A model generated the notes under the pieces. It did no database searches. It saw nothing but the letters and a program-made list of their open reading frames with translations, and was not told the DNA's origin. Positions 60,127-64,000 of a stretch of 64,000 nt of DNA are shown piece by piece (within the stretch, counting starts at the first letter, position 1; each line of letters begins with the position of its first letter). Both the position numbers and the translations under genes were made by a program. Source of the stretch: Coriobacteriaceae bacterium (GTDB lineage Bacteria; Actinomycetota; Coriobacteriia; Coriobacteriales; Atopobiaceae); assembly GCA_004557505.1 (NCBI GenBank), contig SFGZ01000009.1:121745-185744 (forward strand), given 5' to 3'.

Positions 60127-60957
60127 CTACCGCCGCCCCAGATCCGCCAGCGCCCCGGCAACGTCGTCCACGAGCACGTCGGCGTGTTCCCGCAGGGCCT
60201 CCGGCGCGCGATTAAAGGTATACGCAACATCCGCCTCACCCAGGAGCGACACATCGTTGAAGGAATCGCCAATACCACCAACAAGTTCAAGCCCCATGCG
60301 CTGGCGCGCAATGGCAAGCCCGGCACCCTTCGAACACCCCGCCGCCACCACGTCCACAGATTCGCGGTTCTGGAAAGCGGAGACCCTGCCCCCAAGCAGC
60401 TCCCCCGCCCCAGCGACAAAGCGCGCGGCACGCTTTTGGCTGCCAAACCCCAGCGAGACAGCCTGCACGGACCCACTGTCTCCCCCCTGCCCCATCGACA
60501 GGGCCTCGTCAACAGAGCCCACAACCCTCAGCCGTCTGAGGAGCGCCTTCGGCAACCACGGAATGTCTATCCCACCCAGCACCAGGTATCCGGACTCCAG
60601 CGCCAGAAACGGCGGCCGCGAGGTCTGCCCACCCGTCGCGTCCAGGAGAGCGCGCACGTCGTCATTGGGTATCTTGCGGGAAAACAGCGTGTTCCCCGCC
60701 CCGTCGCTCACATGCGCGCCGCTACTCGTGATGGCAAAGTCAAAGCTCAAGTCGCTGCCCGCATCCGCGAGCACCGCGCCAAGCGGGCGCCCCGTACACA
60801 CGCCAAAGAGCCCGCCACTCGCGCGGAACTCCCCAATGGCCGCAAGATCGCGTGAGAGGAAGCGCCGGAACGGATGCGTGCGGCCACCAAACCCAAAGAA
60901 GAGCGTGCCGTCGAAATCGCTCGCCATCGCCCTGCCCGCAAGCTTCGCACCCGCCAT
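60127..60957 (-). CDS. HAD-superfamily (Cof-type) phosphatase
   Basis: A 276-residue HAD hydrolase of the Cof/sugar-phosphatase group: motif I SDFDGTLFF, motif II-like VCTGRP, a C2 cap in the middle (~85-190), Lys in CSKGAGLAIA and motif III/IV GIGDSFNDVSLL. Likely dephosphorylates a sugar phosphate or flavin-type cofactor. ATG 60957 is preceded by AAGGGGG. It is divergent from the hydroxyacyl-CoA dehydrogenase gene; the right copy of the 88-nt element follows its stop. Confidence 0.88.
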   Translation of the reverse strand: MAGAKLAGRAMASDFDGTLFFGFGGRTHPFRRFLSRDLAAIGEFRASGGLFGVCTGRPLGAVLADAGSDLSFDFAITSSGAHVSDGAGNTLFSRKIPNDDVRALLDATGGQTSRPPFLALESGYLVLGGIDIPWLPKALLRRLRVVGSVDEALSMGQGGDSGSVQAVSLGFGSQKRAARFVAGAGELLGGRVSAFQNRESVDVVAAGCSKGAGLAIARQRMGLELVGGIGDSFNDVSLLGEADVAYTFNRAPEALREHADVLVDDVAGALADLGRR

Positions 60958-61112
60958 CAACAGCCCCCTTCAAACATTGCAACCACGTCATCTTACCGCG
61001 AGCCGTCCATCCGCCAGGTCCCTCGGCGGCAACGAGTTAGGACCGGTGACAATTGGGCACGATACACACAATAGCCTCAGCCCAATGAGGCCACCGACGA
61101 GAAGGGATTCGC

Positions 61113-62057
61113 ATGGACATCAAGAACATTGTCGTAGCCGGAGGCGGCGTGCTCGGCAGCCAGATTGCCTACCAATCTGCCTATTGCGGCTACAACGTCA
61201 CCATCTGGCTGCGCTCCGAGGGCTCCATCGGCCGCTGCCAGCCAAAGCTCGATCGCCTGCACACCATCTACCTCGACACCCTTGAGGCGATGAAGGCCAA
61301 CCCCGCCGCCTATGCCTACGGCCTCTGCGCAAAGGAGGACGTCACGCCCGAGAAGTGCGACGAGCTCAAGCAGCGCGCCGAGCACGCCTACTCCGCCATC
61401 AGGCTCACCACGTCCTACGATGAGGCCTTCAAGGACGCAGACTTCGTCATCGAGGCCATCGCCGAGAACCCCGAGGAGAAGATCGCCTTCTACACCGAGA
61501 TGGCCAAGCACCTCCCCGCAGACGCCATCGTCGTCACCAACTCCAGCACCATGCTCCCAAGCACCTTCGCCAGCTACACCGGGCGTCCCGAGAAGTACCT
61601 CGCCCTGCACTTTGCCAACGAGATCTGGAAGAACCCCACCGCCGAGATCATGCGCCACGCCGGCACCGGTGACGAGGCCTTCGACGCAACCTTCGCCTTT
61701 GCCGCCTCCATCCGCATGGTGCCCCTGAAGGTCCTCAAGGAGCAGCCCGGCTACCTGCTCAACTCCATGCTCGTCCCCTTCCTCTCCGCAGCCCAGGCCC
61801 TGTGGGCGGGAGGCGTTGGCTCCGTCGAGGACATCGACCGCGCATGGACCATCTCGACGGGCGCGCCGTCCGGCCCCTTCCGCATCCTCGACATCGTGGG
61901 CCTCACCACCGCCTACAACATCGCCATCATGGACCCGCGCGCCAAGGATCCCTCGACCATCCAGCACCTCGTGGCCACCAAGCTCAAGGAGAAGATCGAC
62001 CGTGGCGAGACCGGCGTGAACGCCGGCAAGGGATTCTACGACTACACCGAGAAGTAA
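61113..62057 (+). CDS. 3-hydroxyacyl-CoA dehydrogenase family protein
   Basis: A 314-residue NAD-dependent enzyme: Rossmann domain from residue 1 (IVVAGGGVLGSQIAYQSA), ADFVIEAIAENPEEK, NSSTMLPS, then the HFANEIWKNP segment where the catalytic His is expected, and a C-terminal helical domain (GYLLNSMLVPFLSAAQAL). It oxidises or reduces 3-hydroxyacyl-CoA; 3-hydroxybutyryl-CoA is possible. No other beta-oxidation or butyrate gene is nearby, so the pathway is open. GAGAAGGGA precedes the ATG. Confidence 0.9.
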   Translation: MDIKNIVVAGGGVLGSQIAYQSAYCGYNVTIWLRSEGSIGRCQPKLDRLHTIYLDTLEAMKANPAAYAYGLCAKEDVTPEKCDELKQRAEHAYSAIRLTTSYDEAFKDADFVIEAIAENPEEKIAFYTEMAKHLPADAIVVTNSSTMLPSTFASYTGRPEKYLALHFANEIWKNPTAEIMRHAGTGDEAFDATFAFAASIRMVPLKVLKEQPGYLLNSMLVPFLSAAQALWAGGVGSVEDIDRAWTISTGAPSGPFRILDIVGLTTAYNIAIMDPRAKDPSTIQHLVATKLKEKIDRGETGVNAGKGFYDYTEK

Positions 62058-62121
62058 GTAGGCCGAGAAGGCCGTGCGCGAGCGTCGCATCGCACACTGG
62101 CGCACCATCCATCGGAACGGC

Positions 62122-62158
62122 AGGGGCGCCGCCGCTCGTAACGAGCGGCGGCGCCCCT
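62122..62158. terminator. Very strong GC-rich hairpin
   Basis: AGGGGCGCCGCCGCTCGT (62122-62139) and its complement (62141-62158) are almost directly adjacent, then TCGTC. It lies between the convergent dehydrogenase and sulfatase genes and likely ends both transcripts. Confidence 0.8.
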
Positions 62159-62202
62159 TCGTCGTGTGCGCAGGCGAAGGCCAGCCGCCTCAGGGGTGCC
62201 CG

Positions 62203-64000
62203 CTACTCCCCCGCATCGCGCTCCCTCCACGCTTCCTCGTTGCGCCAGTCGTTGCCGTTGAGGTGCCAGCTGTTGAAATCGGAGACATCCCCGACTATCT
62301 CGTACTCGATCAGATCGTAGTCGCGCTTGCCATCGTGCGTGAGCATGCAGTAGGTGCGCAGGCGGTCTGCGGGGTCACGGCGGTCTTCCAAGGCCACGTT
62401 GAACTCTCCGTAGCGATCGAGCACGCCCTGCGAGGCGCCCATGCCCTTGAGCATCGTGGCTTGGAGGTCCTTGTGGCTGGCCGGTTCCTGCGAGATGGCA
62501 CAAGGAGCCGCGTCCGCCCCGGCGTCCTGGGCCGGCTTCACGAAGATGATGGGCGACGTGGGCTCGGTGATGGGGCCATCCGTTAGATACCACTCGCCGT
62601 GGTCCGCGGTCACGATGATCGTGGACCGGTCGTAAACCCCAAGCTCCTTCAGCTGCCTCAGATACTCGGATAGGATGTGGAACGTCCCAAGCGTCTGGTC
62701 CTCGAGGCTCGTCCCCTCCTCATCGAGGTTGCCCTCTGCGTCCATCGTGTAGGGGGTATGCGTCCCCAAGAGGTGGATGAAACGGAAGGATGCGTTCTCG
62801 TCGTTGAGCGCAAGGCCCTGGCCCTTGAGCTTGGCGTAATACTCCGGATCGTTCATCACGTATGGGATGTTTACGGGATCGTCCTCCGCCTCGTTCGACA
62901 TCATGTAGTTGTTGATCTCATCCGTGTAGTACCAGAAGAACGGCTTGAGGGTCATGGGCATATCCCGGTAGAGGGCGCACTTGTACAGGATCCTGAGCGC
63001 ACCCTTCTTGTCGAGGGCCCTCGAGGCGTCAAGCGGATGGATGTTGATGGCGCGCGTCTTGCCATAGTCAAGGCTAAAGGAGGACCCGTCGGAGTAGATG
63101 CCGGACACAAAGCCCTGCGCAGCCACGTCATCCAGAAACGTGCTCTGGCTATAGCGACGGGCATAATAGTCGTCCCACGTCTCATCTGCCTTGGGGTACG
63201 AGCCCGTGAGCAGGAACGGGATGCCGTTTCGCGTGGGAATCATCGATCCCGCGCTGTTGGGGTACCACGTGAAGCCAGTGAACTCGTCGAGCATCTCCGG
63301 GTGGTTGGCGTACACCGCCTCCGTTTGGAGGGAGTCCACCGTGTCGACGACCAGCACGATGACGTTCTTGTTCTTCGAGACGTCGAACATGCCCTGCTCG
63401 GTGACGTAGATCCGCTGCGTCTCGACGCTCGAGCCGTCCGGAGGAGAGACCCATAGGCTCGCGACGCCCACCAACTGGACAAGCACGAGAGCAACGCTTG
63501 CTACCGCAGCGACTGCCCTGCCGACCCTCTCGCGCTTTACGGCAAGCGTCGCCAAGGCGGCAGCGATGGCACCCCAGATGAGAAGGTTGACCACCATCTC
63601 TTTGGTGTACTTACTCCAGTCGATCAGGTTGCCGTCGGCAGCCGTAAGGCTACCGTTGAGGAAGAGCGTCTGCACATAGGAGCCGATGCCAAGGGCAAGG
63701 GCGAGGGCGAGGAGCACGTCAAACGCACGCCCGCGGAACGCGGAGAGGATGGCACCGCAAACGGCTCCGACGAGGAGCCCCGCCACGAGGATGAGCGACC
63801 AGATGCTGTCCAAGCCAAAGACGAGCGAGGCGGAGTTTGCCGCCACAAGCTCGTATGGGGCCACGATGAGGACCGTAAACGCATCGAACGTGCAGACGAT
63901 GAGCGAGAGCGCGAGGCGGCGCGCCCAGGGCAGGCCCCCCGTGCGGCGGCACCCGTCGCCGCGCGCGGTGGGCGCCGGCGCGAGGGCCTCCCGCGCCGCG
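62203..64000 (-). CDS. LTA-synthase-like membrane sulfatase, 5' end beyond window
   Basis: At least 598 residues; the frame is open to the window edge, so the true start lies outside (a GTG at 63864 is internal and cuts a membrane segment region). Several N-terminal hydrophobic helices (FDAFTVLIVAPYELV; LVAGLLVGAVCGAILSAF; LLIWGAIAAALATLAV) are followed by an outer alkaline-phosphatase/sulfatase domain with VIVLVVDTVDSL, the nucleophile region NSAGSMIPTRNGIPFLLTG, HLLGTHTPY and TADHGEW metal site. Such proteins transfer or release phosphoglycerol or sulfate/phosphate groups on surface polymers. Exact reaction unknown. Confidence 0.85.
   Translation of the reverse strand, partial: AAREALAPAPTARGDGCRRTGGLPWARRLALSLIVCTFDAFTVLIVAPYELVAANSASLVFGLDSIWSLILVAGLLVGAVCGAILSAFRGRAFDVLLALALALGIGSYVQTLFLNGSLTAADGNLIDWSKYTKEMVVNLLIWGAIAAALATLAVKRERVGRAVAAVASVALVLVQLVGVASLWVSPPDGSSVETQRIYVTEQGMFDVSKNKNVIVLVVDTVDSLQTEAVYANHPEMLDEFTGFTWYPNSAGSMIPTRNGIPFLLTGSYPKADETWDDYYARRYSQSTFLDDVAAQGFVSGIYSDGSSFSLDYGKTRAINIHPLDASRALDKKGALRILYKCALYRDMPMTLKPFFWYYTDEINNYMMSNEAEDDPVNIPYVMNDPEYYAKLKGQGLALNDENASFRFIHLLGTHTPYTMDAEGNLDEEGTSLEDQTLGTFHILSEYLRQLKELGVYDRSTIIVTADHGEWYLTDGPITEPTSPIIFVKPAQDAGADAAPCAISQEPASHKDLQATMLKGMGASQGVLDRYGEFNVALEDRRDPADRLRTYCMLTHDGKRDYDLIEYEIVGDVSDFNSWHLNGNDWRNEEAWRERDAGE

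Noticed and set aside
59984..61285. 433-residue plus-strand frame at the cassette's right border
   Set aside because: It is mostly antisense to the HAD phosphatase gene, which has clear catalytic motifs; the product is Ser/Pro/Arg-rich.

Overview
The window is about 64 kb of a high-GC bacterial chromosome with short intergenic gaps, well-formed Shine-Dalgarno sites and mostly fermentative and housekeeping genes. Formate C-acetyltransferase, an LDH-family dehydrogenase, a decarboxylating malate dehydrogenase, several sugar PTS components, a CBS-domain Mn-type pyrophosphatase, single-chain PurL/Q and Gram-positive-style membrane enzymes (LTA-synthase-like, no outer-membrane proteins) fit an anaerobic gut or oral actinobacterium of the class Coriobacteriia (Olsenella, Parolsenella or Collinsella type). 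This placement is inference from gene content and base composition. I saw no rRNA, tRNA or CRISPR array.

Layout. 1-3.5 kb: pflB and a YdcF/DUF218 membrane protein. 3.5-10.7 kb: a lower-GC N-acetylmuramic acid (MurNAc) salvage locus, murR-murQ-murP-mupG on the minus strand and a divergent lipoprotein of the serine beta-lactamase/AmiE type, with a palindromic candidate MurR operator between them. 10.7-17.4 kb: an MFS exporter and GH2 glycosidase pair, a UvrA-like ABC protein and a divergent HTH protein. 17.5-21.1 kb: two decayed genes, a Ser/Thr kinase with PASTA-like repeats that lost its catalytic core, and a frameshifted PTS IIC. 21.1-21.7 kb: a gene-free stretch full of inverted repeats. 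22-27.3 kb: a mannose-family PTS (IIB plus a fused IIC-IID), a BtpA-family protein and a divergent RpiR regulator with a perfect palindrome. 27.3-30.8 kb: a zinc-uptake operon (Fur/Zur regulator, small CxxC membrane protein, znuA, znuC, znuB) behind a promoter with a perfect AT-rich operator. 30.8-56.2 kb: transporters, polysaccharide deacetylase, LDH-like enzyme, EttA, pyrophosphatase, PurL, ECF sigma/anti-sigma, serpin lipoprotein, malic enzyme, TrmB, GDPD, a DUF3825-like protein and isocitrate dehydrogenase. 56.2-60.1 kb: a low-GC cassette with a candidate peptide precursor, a radical SAM/SPASM maturase and an ABC exporter. 60.1-64 kb: HAD phosphatase, 3-hydroxyacyl-CoA dehydrogenase and an LTA-synthase-like sulfatase running off the window.

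The most interesting signals are: (1) the radical-SAM peptide cassette, bracketed by two inverted copies of an 88-nt element whose central hairpin shows compensatory base changes; (2) a dispersed array of ~25-nt palindromes with alternating long and short spacers at three loci (14.1, 35.35 and 40.45 kb), resembling BIME/REP elements; (3) the MurNAc locus combining MupG and an AmiE-like enzyme; (4) an LDH-family enzyme with Arg where lactate dehydrogenases carry the specificity residue Gln102. Long antisense open frames over the high-GC genes were treated as composition artefacts.
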